Shown: in pieces, positions 16,155-26,029 of the stretch
Layout of the letters: each line of letters starts with the position of its first letter
How positions within the stretch are numbered: the stretch's first letter is position 1
Assembly (NCBI RefSeq): GCF_000812025.2
Contig: NZ_JWJE02000009.1
Span: 1 to 64,000, forward strand
Direction of reading: 5' to 3'
Length of the DNA stretch: 64,000 nucleotides
Source of the DNA: Bacillus thermotolerans
Lineage (GTDB): Bacteria > Bacillota > Bacilli > Bacillales > Domibacillaceae
The notes under the pieces: generated by a model
The model's input: only the letters and a program-made list of their open reading frames with translations
Databases searched by the model: none
What the model was told of the DNA's origin: nothing
Made by a program: the position numbers and the translations under genes

Positions 16155-18566
16155 ATGAGTTTCAATCATCAGAAGATTGAACAAAAGTGGCAGCAGTATT
16201 GGGAAGAAAATAAAACATTTAAAACAACAAGTGAGGCAGACAAGCGTAAGTTCTACGCATTGGATATGTTCCCTTATCCTTCAGGAGCAGGTCTTCATGT
16301 AGGACACCCAGAAGGCTACACGGCAACCGATATTTTATCCAGAATGAAGCGGATGCAGGGATATAATGTTCTTCACCCAATGGGCTGGGATGCTTTTGGC
16401 TTGCCGGCGGAGCAATATGCACTAGATACAGGAAATGACCCGGCAGAATTTACGAAGCATAATATTGATAACTTCCGCCGTCAAATTAAATCTCTCGGTT
16501 TCTCTTACGACTGGGACCGGGAAATTAATACGACAGATCCTGGCTACTATAAGTGGACACAATGGATCTTCTTACAGCTGTATAAAAAAGGATTGGCCTA
16601 TGTAGATGAAGTGCCTGTCAACTGGTGCCCGGCCCTTGGTACAGTACTTGCCAATGAAGAGGTTATCGACGGCAAGAGCGAGCGGGGAGGACACCCGGTT
16701 GAGCGCCGCCCGATGAAACAGTGGATGCTGAAAATTACAGCTTATGCTGATCGTCTGCTTGAAGACTTAGAAGAGCTGGACTGGCCGGAAAGCATTAAGG
16801 ATATGCAGCGTAACTGGATCGGACGTTCAGAAGGGGCAGAGGTCACCTTTGGAATTGAAGGACATGAAGAAACATTTACGGTGTTTACGACACGTCCAGA
16901 TACACTCTTTGGTGCCACTTACGCTGTATTGGCTCCCGAGCACCCGTTTGTGGAAAAGATCACGACAGCTGACCAAAAGGAAGCGGTAGAGCGCTATTTG
17001 GATCAAGTAAAATCAAAAAGCGACCTGGAGCGTACAGATCTTGCGAAGGATAAAACAGGCGTGTTTACGGGTGCCTATGCAATCAATCCAGTCAACGGAG
17101 AGAAGATGCCAATCTGGATTGCGGATTACGTGCTAATGAGCTACGGAACCGGTGCTATTATGGCTGTTCCGGCGCATGATGAGCGTGATTATGAATTCGC
17201 GAAGAAATTTGAGCTGCCGATCAAAGAAGTAGTAGCGGGCGGAGATGTGGATAAAGAGGCGTACACAGGCGACGGTGAGCACGTGAATTCAGACTTCTTA
17301 AATGGCTTAAATAAAGAAGAAGCGATTGAGAAGATGATCCAGTGGCTTGAGGAAAAAGGCAATGGCACGAAGAAGGTTACTTACCGTCTGCGTGACTGGC
17401 TATTTAGCCGCCAGCGTTATTGGGGAGAGCCAATTCCAATTATTCATTGGGAAGATGGTACAATGAGCACAGTTCCGGAAGAGGAGCTGCCGCTTGTGTT
17501 ACCTGAAACAACTGAAATTAAGCCGAGCGGTACGGGCGAATCGCCGCTTGCTAATATTGATGACTGGGTAAATGTAGTAGATCCAGAAACAGGCAAAAAA
17601 GGCCGGCGCGAAACGAATACAATGCCGCAATGGGCGGGAAGCTGCTGGTATTACCTGCGCTTTATTGATCCAAACAATGATGAAGCGCTGGCTGATCCGG
17701 AAAAATTAAAGCAATGGCTGCCGGTTGATATTTATATCGGCGGAGCAGAGCATGCCGTCCTTCACTTATTATATGCACGCTTCTGGCACAAAGTATTGTA
17801 TGACCTTGGCGTTGTACCGACGAAGGAGCCGTTCCAGAAGCTGTATAACCAAGGGATGATTCTTGGAGAAAATAACGAAAAGATGAGTAAATCCAAAGGA
17901 AACGTCGTAAATCCAGATGAAATTGTCGAGAGTCATGGGGCTGACACGCTTCGTCTGTATGAGATGTTCATGGGACCGCTGGATGCTTCTATTGCCTGGT
18001 CCACCACGGGTCTTGACGGGGCGCGCCGCTTCCTTGACCGTATCTGGCGTCTGCTTGTTCAAGAAAATGAAGAGCTTAGCGACAAAATAACCGACTCAGG
18101 CAATGAGCTGGAGAAGGTATATCACCAAACTGTAAAGAAAGTGACGGAAGACTACGGCAACCTGCACTTTAACACAGCTATTTCACAAATGATGGTGTTC
18201 ATTAATGAAGCTTACAAAGCCGAGACACTTCCAAAGGAATATGTAGAAGGCTTCGTGAAACTGCTTGCACCGATAGCTCCTCACCTGGCTGAAGAGCTGT
18301 GGGAAAAGCTTGGTCATGAAGGTTCAATTAGCTATGAAGCTTGGCCGACATTCGATGAGACAAAGCTGGTAGATGATGAGGTAGAAATCGTTATTCAAGT
18401 GAATGGCAAGGTGAAAGCAAAATTAATGATTTCTAAAGAAGCAACAAAAGAAGAAATGGAACAAATCGCTATGAACGAAGAGAAGGTTCAAGAGCAAATT
18501 AACGGTAAAACAGTGCGTAAAGTGATAGCTGTACCGGGTAAACTGGTTAATATTGTAGCTAACTAG
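16155..18566 (+). CDS. leuS: leucyl-tRNA synthetase
   Basis: An 803-residue class I aminoacyl-tRNA synthetase charging tRNA-Leu. The HIGH motif is HVGH near residue 47, and the KMSKS loop is [10 protein letters not shown] near residue 576. The CP1 editing domain lies between ([12 protein letters not shown], and [16 protein letters not shown]). The anticodon-binding and C-terminal domains are complete. An ATG three codons earlier is in frame, but the start at 16155 ([16 protein letters not shown]) matches the family and spaces better from AGGAAAGGG. Expression is governed by the T-box upstream. Confidence 0.98.
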   Translation: MSFNHQKIEQKWQQYWEENKTFKTTSEADKRKFYALDMFPYPSGAGLHVGHPEGYTATDILSRMKRMQGYNVLHPMGWDAFGLPAEQYALDTGNDPAEFTKHNIDNFRRQIKSLGFSYDWDREINTTDPGYYKWTQWIFLQLYKKGLAYVDEVPVNWCPALGTVLANEEVIDGKSERGGHPVERRPMKQWMLKITAYADRLLEDLEELDWPESIKDMQRNWIGRSEGAEVTFGIEGHEETFTVFTTRPDTLFGATYAVLAPEHPFVEKITTADQKEAVERYLDQVKSKSDLERTDLAKDKTGVFTGAYAINPVNGEKMPIWIADYVLMSYGTGAIMAVPAHDERDYEFAKKFELPIKEVVAGGDVDKEAYTGDGEHVNSDFLNGLNKEEAIEKMIQWLEEKGNGTKKVTYRLRDWLFSRQRYWGEPIPIIHWEDGTMSTVPEEELPLVLPETTEIKPSGTGESPLANIDDWVNVVDPETGKKGRRETNTMPQWAGSCWYYLRFIDPNNDEALADPEKLKQWLPVDIYIGGAEHAVLHLLYARFWHKVLYDLGVVPTKEPFQKLYNQGMILGENNEKMSKSKGNVVNPDEIVESHGADTLRLYEMFMGPLDASIAWSTTGLDGARRFLDRIWRLLVQENEELSDKITDSGNELEKVYHQTVKKVTEDYGNLHFNTAISQMMVFINEAYKAETLPKEYVEGFVKLLAPIAPHLAEELWEKLGHEGSISYEAWPTFDETKLVDDEVEIVIQVNGKVKAKLMISKEATKEEMEQIAMNEEKVQEQINGKTVRKVIAVPGKLVNIVAN

Positions 18567-18584
18567 AAGAAAGGATGAAAAAAC

Positions 18585-18890
18585 ATGGAATCAATTCCGC
18601 AAATTACAACAGAAGAGTTAAAACAAAAGCTTGAAAATGGAGAAAAGCTGGAAATAATTGATGTGCGTGAAGATGAAGAAGTAGCTGCTGGAAAAATTCC
18701 TCAAGCTAAACATATCGCTATGGGGACTATTCCTGAGAACCTGGACAAGTTCGATAAGGAAAAAGAGTATATTTTCGTTTGCCGTTCGGGTGGACGCAGT
18801 ACCAATGTTTGCCACTTCATGCGTGATCAAGGATTCAAGGTCCGCAACATGACAGGCGGCATGCTGGAGTGGACAGGAGAAACAGAATAA
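18585..18890 (+). CDS. ytwF: single-domain rhodanese-like protein
   Basis: A 101-residue rhodanese-domain protein. The fold markers IIDVREDEEVAAGKIPQAKHI and the active-site loop VCRSGGRS (Cys66) are present; a loop of this length fits sulfur transfer. Such proteins carry persulfide sulfur between donors and acceptors; the partner is unknown. It follows leuS by 18 bases, so it may be translated from the same message. Position downstream of leuS matches ytwF of B. subtilis, which is the basis for the name. Confidence 0.82.
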   Translation: MESIPQITTEELKQKLENGEKLEIIDVREDEEVAAGKIPQAKHIAMGTIPENLDKFDKEKEYIFVCRSGGRSTNVCHFMRDQGFKVRNMTGGMLEWTGETE

Positions 18891-18896
18891 TATAGG

Positions 18897-18934
18897 AAAA
18901 AGCAGCCCTTGATCCCTTCAAGGGCTGCTTTTTT
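18897..18934 (+). terminator. terminator after the rhodanese gene
   Basis: AAAAGCAGCCCTTGA and TCAAGGGCTGCTTTT form a perfect stem with a short loop, followed by a T run. Confidence 0.93.
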
Positions 18935-18994
18935 GAGGCATCCAGCAAATGGATGCACATGTGGCTTATATCTGATGGACTCTCTACACATCCT

Positions 18995-19025
18995 AAAAGA
19001 GATATTCGAGATGAATATCTCTTTT
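18995..19025. repeat. 13-bp perfect inverted repeat upstream of a YpzG-like gene
   Basis: AAAAGAGATATTC (18995-19007) and GAATATCTCTTTT (19013-19025) are separated by GAGAT. It ends 24 bases before the next start codon. There is no GC-rich core, so it is an atypical terminator; it could be a 5'-UTR stem or operator. Confidence 0.7.
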
Positions 19026-19049
19026 AAAAATACCGGTGAGGTGAGCAGC

Positions 19050-19205
19050 ATGGCCAAAAGAGATTGGCAGGATCCGACGACTCAGAAGTTTAGCCATAAC
19101 TGGACACGTCCAAAGCGTACGAAGTCACAGGTGAACGGGCATACGGAGGTATCGCTGCACACAAGGATTATGCGAAGCGTCTCGAACGAAAACCGGTTTT
19201 GTTAA
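19050..19205 (+). CDS. YpzG-like small protein
   Basis: A 51-residue basic peptide beginning MAKRDWQDPTTQKFSHNW and containing WTRPKRTKSQVNGHTEVS. The F-x3-W-x2-PKR-x3-QVNG-x-T core resembles the YpzG-like family of short Bacillus proteins, which has no assigned function. The reading frame extends upstream, but the ATG at 19050 follows GGTGAGGTGAG and is the natural start. It lies alone between a terminator and a convergent gene, downstream of a 13-bp hairpin. Confidence 0.72.
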   Translation: MAKRDWQDPTTQKFSHNWTRPKRTKSQVNGHTEVSLHTRIMRSVSNENRFC

Positions 19206-19237
19206 TAAAAAAGCAGGGGGATCCCCCTGCTTTTTTA
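19206..19237. terminator. bidirectional terminator
   Basis: AAAAAAGCAGGGG and CCCCTGCTTTTTT around GATC form a near-perfect palindrome between the YpzG-like gene and ytfP. It touches the ytfP stop codon. Confidence 0.93.
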
Positions 19238-20488
19238 TTTTGCTGCATTCATGCCAGCGAGTCTGCCCGTCACGAGAGCGGAAGTGATATTATAGCCGCC
19301 CGTGTAACCGTGGATATCGAGCACCTCTCCGCAGAAAAACAAGCCCGGCATTTTTTTGGATGCCATGGTCTTAGGGTCCACTTCCTTAATAGAAATGCCA
19401 CCGCCTGTGACGAATGCTTTTTCAAGCGGAAGCGTCCCGTTAACAGCAAACCGGAACTGCTTGCATAAGCGGGTGAACTGCCGAAGTTTCTCTGTGCTGA
19501 CATTGCTTCCGGGCGTGTTCTCATCTATTTCAGCTCTCTCTAGGAGAAATAACAAGTACCGCTCGGGCAGCAGGCCTTTTAAAGTATTTTTAATTGCTTT
19601 TTTCGGCTGTTCTGCAAGCTGCCTTCGCAAATGCTGGAATAGCTGTTCTTCGTGCTGGTCAGGGAAGCTGTCAATCGCCATAAAGACTTCGCCTGTCTTG
19701 CTTTTCTTCAAGGCTTTGACGACAAACTGGCTGCATCGCAGAACTGCAGGGCCTGATACGCCAAAGTGAGTGAAGATCATATCCATTTGATGAGTAATAA
19801 TAGGCTTCCCTTTCGGATTCAATACACTGAGTGCCACGCCGCGCAGAGACAGCCCTTGAAGCTTCTTCTCTTTAATAAACGATTCATCAGAAGTGACTGG
19901 CACCTCTGTCGGATAGAGCTCTGTCACCGTGTGTCCCGCTTCTTCTGCCCATGGGTAGGCGTCCCCAGTAGAGCCTGTATGAGGGACAGAGCTTCCGCCC
20001 GCTGCTACGACGACCGCCCGGCTTCGGATGGTTTGACCGTCACGCAGCATTATGCCGGCTGTTTGTCCACCTTCAAACAATAGGGTCTCTACAGCTGTAT
20101 TCACCCGCACATCTACATTGAGTTCATCAATACGGCGAAGAAGAGCGTCAACCACTGATTGGGCCTTATTGCTGACGGGAAACATCCGGCCATGATCTTC
20201 TTCTTTAAGCTCAATCCCCAAATCTTCAAAGAAGCGGATAATATCTTCATTATTGAAGATGGAAAAAGCGCTGTATAGGAACCGCCCGTTACCTGGGATG
20301 TGCCGGATGATTTCATCAACGGGGAGGCGGTTCGTCACGTTACAGCGGCCGCCTCCGGAAATAGCCAGCTTCCGTCCGAGCTTATTGCCTTTATCAACCA
20401 GCAGTACCCGTGCCTGCTGTTCGCCGGCTGCGATAGAAGCCATAAGCCCCGACGGTCCGCCGCCCACGACGATTACATCATAATCCAT
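19235..20488 (-). CDS. ytfP: FAD-dependent oxidoreductase YtfP (HI0933 family)
   Basis: A 417-residue flavoprotein of the HI0933/YhiN family. It begins with a Rossmann FAD-binding motif ([20 protein letters not shown]), followed by [16 protein letters not shown], and ends with the [17 protein letters not shown] and [19 protein letters not shown] blocks typical of the family. The substrate is unknown. The ATG at 20488 after AGAGAGGAAGC is chosen; a 21-codon upstream extension is not conserved. It is divergent from ytgP, the same arrangement as in B. subtilis. Confidence 0.88.
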   Translation of the reverse strand: MDYDVIVVGGGPSGLMASIAAGEQQARVLLVDKGNKLGRKLAISGGGRCNVTNRLPVDEIIRHIPGNGRFLYSAFSIFNNEDIIRFFEDLGIELKEEDHGRMFPVSNKAQSVVDALLRRIDELNVDVRVNTAVETLLFEGGQTAGIMLRDGQTIRSRAVVVAAGGSSVPHTGSTGDAYPWAEEAGHTVTELYPTEVPVTSDESFIKEKKLQGLSLRGVALSVLNPKGKPIITHQMDMIFTHFGVSGPAVLRCSQFVVKALKKSKTGEVFMAIDSFPDQHEEQLFQHLRRQLAEQPKKAIKNTLKGLLPERYLLFLLERAEIDENTPGSNVSTEKLRQFTRLCKQFRFAVNGTLPLEKAFVTGGGISIKEVDPKTMASKKMPGLFFCGEVLDIHGYTGGYNITSALVTGRLAGMNAAK

Positions 20489-20656
20489 GATTGCTTCCTC
20501 TCTTTCTTGAACAGTCTTCTCATCGTAAAAGATTCCCTTCCTGCTTGTCAATTTAACAAGATAAATATACTCGTTATAAATTGTCAGAACGATAGGAAAG
20601 AGGTAAACTGATTTTTAGTGTGTGCATTATCTTAAAGGGATAGAAAGGGAATTTGT

Positions 20657-22276
20657 ATGTCTTCAAAGCTGATTAGAGGTACTTTTATTTTAACCTTGGG
20701 GACATTTATCTCCAAGTTTCTTGGTTTATTCTACGTCATTCCGTTTTACGCAATTGTAGGGGAGGAGGCGACATCTCTTTACCAGTATGGTTATGTACCG
20801 TACACGATTTTTATCAGCCTGGCGACAGCAGGGATCCCGCTGGCGGTTTCTAAGTTCATTGCTAAATACAATGCACTCGAGGAGTATGAAGTAGGAAGGC
20901 GCCTTTTCAGGTCGGGGCTTGTTATCATGCTGCTGACCGGCTTCCTGGCGTTCCTTGCTATGTATACTTTTGCCCCTGTATTTGCTCAAATGGTTATATC
21001 AGATGATGAACAAATTTACACAGTGGCGGAGGTTGCTTATGTCATCCGAGCGGTGAGCTTTGCTTTAATTATCGTACCATTTATGAGTATTATGCGCGGG
21101 TTCTTCCAAGGACATCAATCGATGGGACCTTCAGCTGTGTCACAGGTGATTGAACAAATCGCCCGTATTGTCTTTTTACTAGGCGGCTCGTTTCTTGTAC
21201 TGTATGTGTGGGGCGGAACCGTTGTGGAGGCAATCGGCGTCGCCACATTCGCCGCTTTCGTTGGAGCGGTATTTGGCCTGCTGACGCTGTTCTGGTATTT
21301 CAAGAAGCGGAAAAAACACTTAGATGAGCTTCTTGTACAGGATAAAGGCCAAGTTCAAGTATCACTTGGCGGCATTTACAGTGAAATTGTTGTTTATGCA
21401 ATTCCTTTTATTTTCGTTGGCATCGCCATTCCGCTTTATCAGCTGGTGGATATGATTACCTTTAACCGGGCCATGGCTTCTATAGGTCTAGCGGGTATAT
21501 CGGATACGCTGTTTGGAATTGTCAATTTCAGCGCGCAGAAAATTGTCATTATCCCTGTTTCGCTGGCGACTGCCTTTGCAATGACGATTGTCCCGCTTGT
21601 TACGAGCTCTTTTGTCTCGAGAGAAGAGGGTGCAGTCAAAAGGCAGCTGAACCAAACCTTCCAGGTGCTTCTCTTCCTAACAGTGCCGGCCGTTGTCGGC
21701 ATTATGCTGTTAGCTGAACCCATCTATACCGTGTTTTATGAGCATAGCATAGATGGTACGGAAATTTTACGGGCCTATGCACCGGTTGCTATTTTATTCG
21801 CATTGTTTAGTGTAACGGCTGCTATTTTGCAAGGGATTAATGAGCAGCGCTTTACGGTATTCAGTTTGCTGTTCGGCATCCTGCTGAAGCTCTCCTTAAA
21901 CATTCCGCTTATTAAGCTGTTTCAAGCAGAAGGGGCCATTTATGCAACAGCGATCGGATATGGAGCTTCCATTATCATTAATCTGCTCGTTATTCGCCAT
22001 TATGCCCAATATTCTCTCCGGTCAGTCGCCGGAAAGATTGGACAGATTTTCTTATACAATATCATCATGTCCATTGTTGTCTTAGCTGCTTACTTTATGC
22101 TCTTGCCGTTGCTTAGTACGGACAGCAAAATGCAGAGTGTTGTGTTGATTGTTATTTGTGCCATATTAGGTGCGGCTGTCTACTTTGCACTAAGTATCCG
22201 GTCAGGACTTGCTGACATAGTATTCGGCTCAAGGCTCGACCGCTTGAAAAATAAATTAAAAAGAGCAAAAGGCTGA
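20657..22276 (+). CDS. murJ: lipid II flippase MurJ (YtgP), MOP superfamily
   Basis: A 539-residue polytopic membrane protein of the MOP (MATE/MVF) superfamily with about 14 hydrophobic segments. It starts MSSKLIRGTFILTLGTFISKFLGLFYVIPF, as in YtgP of B. subtilis, which can serve as the lipid II flippase. Characteristic blocks include GIPLAVSKFIAKYNA and RGFFQGHQSMGPSAVSQV. A related protein is the spore factor SpoVB, but position next to ytfP supports ytgP. It is transcribed away from ytfP and ends at a hairpin terminator. Confidence 0.9.
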   Translation: MSSKLIRGTFILTLGTFISKFLGLFYVIPFYAIVGEEATSLYQYGYVPYTIFISLATAGIPLAVSKFIAKYNALEEYEVGRRLFRSGLVIMLLTGFLAFLAMYTFAPVFAQMVISDDEQIYTVAEVAYVIRAVSFALIIVPFMSIMRGFFQGHQSMGPSAVSQVIEQIARIVFLLGGSFLVLYVWGGTVVEAIGVATFAAFVGAVFGLLTLFWYFKKRKKHLDELLVQDKGQVQVSLGGIYSEIVVYAIPFIFVGIAIPLYQLVDMITFNRAMASIGLAGISDTLFGIVNFSAQKIVIIPVSLATAFAMTIVPLVTSSFVSREEGAVKRQLNQTFQVLLFLTVPAVVGIMLLAEPIYTVFYEHSIDGTEILRAYAPVAILFALFSVTAAILQGINEQRFTVFSLLFGILLKLSLNIPLIKLFQAEGAIYATAIGYGASIIINLLVIRHYAQYSLRSVAGKIGQIFLYNIIMSIVVLAAYFMLLPLLSTDSKMQSVVLIVICAILGAAVYFALSIRSGLADIVFGSRLDRLKNKLKRAKG

Positions 22277-22310
22277 GTGAGGAGTTTCTTTCTCGCTCGC
22301 TTTTATTTTT
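22275..22310 (+). terminator. terminator after murJ
   Basis: GAGTGAG pairs with CTCGCTC (one G-U pair), followed by a T-rich tract. Confidence 0.6.
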
Positions 22311-22334
22311 AGCTTTCAGGGAGGAGGGGGAAAG

Positions 22335-23270
22335 GTGGAAAATAGTCTTTCTGTTAACTTAAGAACAAAAGGAATTATTATGGTTCTTTCAAGTGCTGTA
22401 TTTTGGGGCAGCTCAGGCGTAGTGGCGCAATTTCTTTTTGATGAAAAAGGAGTTGCGGTTGAGTGGCTTGTCACTATGCGTCTGCTGTTTGCCGGTCTGC
22501 TGCTTCTGCTTTTTGCTTCTTTTAAAAAGAAGCAGCCAGTATTCCGCATATGGAAAGACCGGTTCAGCTGGCCATCTTTAATCCTCTTCAGTTTGTTCGG
22601 TATGCTGGCTGTCCAGTATACGTTCTTTTCAGCCATCGAAGCGGGAAATGCAGCAACCGCAACAGTCTTGCAATACTTGACTCCAGTACTTATCGTTCTG
22701 TATTTAGCTATCCGCTCGAAAGCCCGTCCGGAAACGAAGGAAATCATCGCGGTGCTTTTGTCCTTATTTGGAACCTTCCTTCTTGTAACGGGCGGGAACC
22801 CGAATGAACTGGCTATTTCAGGAGAAGCTGTATTCTGGGGAATAAGTGCGGCTGTTGCTCTCGGAATCTACACACTGCTGCCACTCAAGCTTCTGCAAAG
22901 GTGGGGGTCGGAGATCGTCGTTGGCTGGGGGATGGTGATTGCGGGGATCGTATTCAGCCTCTTTTACCCTCCGTGGGAGCTAACAGGTACTTTTTCTTTT
23001 GTTACTATAGTGGCAGTTGTGTTTGTGATTGTCTTTGGCACGCTGCTTTCGTTCTATTTTTACTTAGAGAGCTTGAACTATTTAAAACCTGCCGAAACTA
23101 GTCTGCTCTCCTGTGCAGAGCCGCTGTCAGCTGTCTTCTTATCCATCCTTTTTCTTGACGTGCAGTTCGGTATTGGAGAGTGGCTGGGTACTATTTTTAT
23201 CATCACGACAGTTCTGATGTTATCGAGGGTAAAGAAATCTTCAAAGGAGGGAAAGATGGATGCGAATTGA
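22335..23270 (+). CDS. EamA-family (DMT) transporter
   Basis: A 311-residue transporter with ten predicted helices in two EamA repeats (SAVFWGSSGVVAQFLF at the start of the first, EAVFWGISAAVALGIYTLL at the second). Family members export amino acids or small metabolites; the substrate is unknown. The start is GTG, downstream of a purine-rich GGAGGAGGGGGAAAGG. The 3' end overlaps ytzG by 11 bases, so the two genes are translationally coupled, although their functions appear unrelated. Confidence 0.85.
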   Translation: MENSLSVNLRTKGIIMVLSSAVFWGSSGVVAQFLFDEKGVAVEWLVTMRLLFAGLLLLLFASFKKKQPVFRIWKDRFSWPSLILFSLFGMLAVQYTFFSAIEAGNAATATVLQYLTPVLIVLYLAIRSKARPETKEIIAVLLSLFGTFLLVTGGNPNELAISGEAVFWGISAAVALGIYTLLPLKLLQRWGSEIVVGWGMVIAGIVFSLFYPPWELTGTFSFVTIVAVVFVIVFGTLLSFYFYLESLNYLKPAETSLLSCAEPLSAVFLSILFLDVQFGIGEWLGTIFIITTVLMLSRVKKSSKEGKMDAN

Positions 23271-23976
23271 TAAGCTTTTAGCGGCAAGCGGTTATGGGAG
23301 CCGCAAGGATGTGAAACAGCTTTTAAAACAAGGAGCGGTAGAAGTAAATGGTCAAGTGCTTAAAGAAGCGAAACAGCACGTGGATCATGAGAGCGACTTG
23401 ATCACCGTGCATGGCGAAGAGGTGTACTACCGGGAGTTTATTTATTTAATGATGAATAAGCCGCCGGGAGTGATCTCGGCAACAGAGGATGTGCGGGATG
23501 AAACGGTTGTCGATTTGCTTGAGCCCTCCCATGCGGTGTTTCAACCGTTTCCTGTCGGGCGTTTGGATAAGGATACCGAAGGACTGCTGCTTCTTACGAA
23601 TGACGGGGTGCTTTCTCATCAGCTGCTTTCCCCTAAAAAGCATGTACCGAAAACATACTTCGCAGTGATTGATGGGGAAGTAACAGATGAAGACGGGAGA
23701 ATCTTTCAGCGAGGAGTTACGCTTGATGATGGCTATGTAACAAAGCCGGCAGATTTGAAGATTCTTAAAAGCGGGCTGCGCTCGGATATTGAGCTAACCA
23801 TTACAGAAGGAAAATTCCATCAAGTGAAGCGTATGTTTGCTGCAGTAGGGAAGAGAGTCGTCTACCTGCAGCGTATCTCCATGGGGCCTCTCCAATTAGA
23901 TGAGGACTTGGAGCTTGGTGAATACCGAGAGCTGACAGAAGAAGAGATCGACCTGCTAAAAGGAAGCAGCTTATAA
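23260..23976 (+). CDS. ytzG: 16S rRNA pseudouridine synthase (RsuA family, YtzG)
   Basis: A 238-residue RsuA/RluB-type pseudouridine synthase. An N-terminal S4 RNA-binding domain (MRIDKLLAASGYGSRKDVKQ) is followed by the catalytic domain with the signature PVGRLDKDTEGLLLLTNDG, whose aspartate is the nucleophile. RsuA forms pseudouridine 516 in 16S rRNA. B. subtilis has YtzG near ytgP, which supports the name. It overlaps the EamA gene; its AAAGGAGGGA ribosome binding site lies within the upstream coding sequence. Confidence 0.9.
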   Translation: MRIDKLLAASGYGSRKDVKQLLKQGAVEVNGQVLKEAKQHVDHESDLITVHGEEVYYREFIYLMMNKPPGVISATEDVRDETVVDLLEPSHAVFQPFPVGRLDKDTEGLLLLTNDGVLSHQLLSPKKHVPKTYFAVIDGEVTDEDGRIFQRGVTLDDGYVTKPADLKILKSGLRSDIELTITEGKFHQVKRMFAAVGKRVVYLQRISMGPLQLDEDLELGEYRELTEEEIDLLKGSSL

Positions 23977-23989
23977 GAGAAACAAGTGA

Positions 23990-24024
23990 AACCCCCTGCC
24001 GTGTTTATGGCAGGGGGTTATATT
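23990..24024. terminator. hairpin between ytzG and ytzE
   Basis: CCCCCTGCC and GGCAGGGGG form a perfect 9-bp stem with short T tracts. It probably serves both convergent genes; the right-hand T run is weak. Confidence 0.75.
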
Positions 24025-24244
24025 ATGAAGTCATTTTTACTTTCTTATGTGTTGTTGTCCACCGGCCGCGTTGTGGGCTAATTACTAAGCCATTATAAGC
24101 TAACACATTCAAATCTCTTTGAATGGTGCGAGGAGTGATACCAAATTCATCTACAATTTCCTGAGTCGAAACAGTCCCATTCTCCTTAATGAACAGATAG
24201 ACTGATTTGATCCGAGTTAACATTCGATTTGTTGAAGGTTTCAA
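24023..24244 (-). CDS. ytzE: DeoR-type HTH protein YtzE
   Basis: A 73-residue protein made up of just a DeoR/HTH_11 winged-helix domain (RIKSVYLFIKENGTVSTQEI, then VDEFGITPRTIQRDLNVLAYNGLVISPQRGRW). Full DeoR regulators have a C-terminal effector domain; it is absent here, as in B. subtilis YtzE, so this is the normal length for the family. Targets are unknown. The start follows TGAGGGAGTGG on the minus strand. It is divergent from pepV across about 310 bases in which I see no gene. Confidence 0.85.
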   Translation of the reverse strand: MKPSTNRMLTRIKSVYLFIKENGTVSTQEIVDEFGITPRTIQRDLNVLAYNGLVISPQRGRWTTTHKKVKMTS

Positions 24245-24558
24245 AAAACCACTCCCTCATCTTTTTTCACAGAGACGACGATCCAACAGACGACAGGTTA
24301 ATCATGGTATTTGCGATATGTAATTCTATACGGCAGACAGCTCCTTTGCGAAAGAATACAAGATGTCTGACAATTTCATTTTATCTCATTTATATGGTGA
24401 TTGCTAGAAAAAATGCTTCGTTTCATCTATTTTACATATTATTTACCCTTAATTTGCACTAGATTAACACTTTTTATTTCTTCCTGGTCTGAAAGGGCAA
24501 TTTATTTTGTTTTTTCTCATCTCAAGGTAAAATGAGTAAAAGGATAAGGAGGGAGCTG

Positions 24559-26001
24559 ATGAAAAGAATGAATTGGGCAGGAGAAGTAGAGAAGCGGAAG
24601 GAGAGCTTGCTTCGTGACTTGCGTTCACTCCTTGCGGTCAAGAGTGTTCTTGATGAAGCTCAAGCAACACCAGAGGCTCCGCTTGGAGAGGAAGTTAAGA
24701 AAGCACTCGATTTTATGCTGAACCTTGGCAAAGCGGACGGATTTGCGGCAAAGGAAGTGGACCGGGTAGCGGGACACTTGGAGTTTGGCGAAGGGGAAGA
24801 ACTCATCGGAATTTTGTGTCATGTGGATGTAGTGCCTGCTGGCGATGGCTGGACATTCGATCCTTTCAAAGGGGAGGAGAAGGATGGAAAGCTGTTTGGC
24901 CGTGGAGCGATTGATGATAAAGGTCCAACGATGGCTGCCTATTATGCAATGAAAATCATAAAGGAATTAGGCCTCCCGTTACATAAACGTGTACGCATGA
25001 TTATCGGCACCGACGAAGAGAGCGACTGGCGATGTGTCGATGCTTATTTTAAAAAAGAGGAAATGCCGACTGTAGGGTTTGCCCCTGATGCCGATTTTCC
25101 AATTATTCATGCAGAGAAGGGGATTGCCGATTTCGATATTGTCCAGAAAATAGCTGAGCAGTCTGGCAAGCGAGGCGGGGAGGAGGTAAAGGTACATTCC
25201 TTCGAGTCGGGTCGGCGTTATAATATGGTGCCGGATTATGCAAAAGCAGTAGTCACCGTCAACGGAGGCCAGTCGGAAATTGTTCAAAGCTATCAGATAT
25301 TCATGAAAGAAAATGATTTAAATGGCCTGTTCTATATTGATAACGGACGTTTGATTCTAGCGTTGAAGGGTGTATCTGCACATGGGATGGAGCCGGATCA
25401 TGGAAAAAATGCTGGTCTTTATTTAGCTGAGTTTCTTGCTTCCCGTCATTTGGACAAAAACGCAGCCCAGTTTTTTAAATGGACGGCTGAGCGCTTCTTC
25501 CAAAGCTCGCGAGGAAAGAACATAGAGATGGACTACACGGATGACATTACGGGAGATTTAACGATTAATGTTGGAAAGTTGTCATACGATGAGAAAAATG
25601 GCGGCCGTTTAGGGTTAAATATGCGCTACCCGGTTACATTCCCTCTTGAGAAGCGAAAAGGACACTTGGAGACTAAACTTGAAGAAGATGGGTTTTATAT
25701 AGAAAACTTTTCTGACAGTGCTCCGCATTATGTGGAGAGGACTCACCCGTTCATCCAGACATTACGCAAGGTATACGAAGAGCAAACTGGAGAGAGAGCT
25801 GAGCTTCTTTCTATTGGAGGCGGCACGTATGCGCGCAGTCTGAAAACAGGCGTTGCTTTTGGCGCCTTGTTCCCAGGGAGAGAAGATGTCGCTCACCAGA
25901 AGGATGAGTATATTTATATTGATGATTTGCTGAAGGCGACGGCTATTTATGCACAGGCTATTTGGGAGCTGGCAGGAGACAAGGACGCTCTACAAGCATA
26001 A
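24559..26001 (+). CDS. pepV: dipeptidase PepV (M20 family)
   Basis: A 480-residue metallo-dipeptidase (YtjP in B. subtilis). Zinc ligands are in the expected blocks: ILCHVDVVPAGDGWTFDPF, RGAIDDKGPTMAAYYAMK, GTDEESDWRCVD and APDADFPIIHAEKG; SAHGMEPDHGKNAG lies in the lid domain. It cleaves dipeptides with a broad range. Of three possible ATGs, 24559 is best spaced (five bases) from AGGAGG. An IS-derived element is inserted in the terminator directly after its stop codon. Confidence 0.93.
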   Translation: MKRMNWAGEVEKRKESLLRDLRSLLAVKSVLDEAQATPEAPLGEEVKKALDFMLNLGKADGFAAKEVDRVAGHLEFGEGEELIGILCHVDVVPAGDGWTFDPFKGEEKDGKLFGRGAIDDKGPTMAAYYAMKIIKELGLPLHKRVRMIIGTDEESDWRCVDAYFKKEEMPTVGFAPDADFPIIHAEKGIADFDIVQKIAEQSGKRGGEEVKVHSFESGRRYNMVPDYAKAVVTVNGGQSEIVQSYQIFMKENDLNGLFYIDNGRLILALKGVSAHGMEPDHGKNAGLYLAEFLASRHLDKNAAQFFKWTAERFFQSSRGKNIEMDYTDDITGDLTINVGKLSYDEKNGGRLGLNMRYPVTFPLEKRKGHLETKLEEDGFYIENFSDSAPHYVERTHPFIQTLRKVYEEQTGERAELLSIGGGTYARSLKTGVAFGALFPGREDVAHQKDEYIYIDDLLKATAIYAQAIWELAGDKDALQA

Positions 26002-26008
26002 TAAAAAA

Positions 26009-26029
26009 ACGGCTGCTTTATGCAGCCGT
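26009..26029. terminator. left copy of the duplicated pepV/ytkP terminator hairpin
   Basis: ACGGCTGC, TTTAT, GCAGCCGT. It is preceded by an A run (a T run for minus-strand transcription) but followed by the element end, TTCAG, in place of a long T run. The identical hairpin core reappears at 26457-26477. Confidence 0.8.

Noticed and set aside
24245-24558. Region between ytzE and pepV as a site for a hidden RNA or gene
   Set aside because: I find no open frame with a ribosome binding site and no recognised riboswitch or tRNA; it is AT-rich promoter sequence for two divergent genes.
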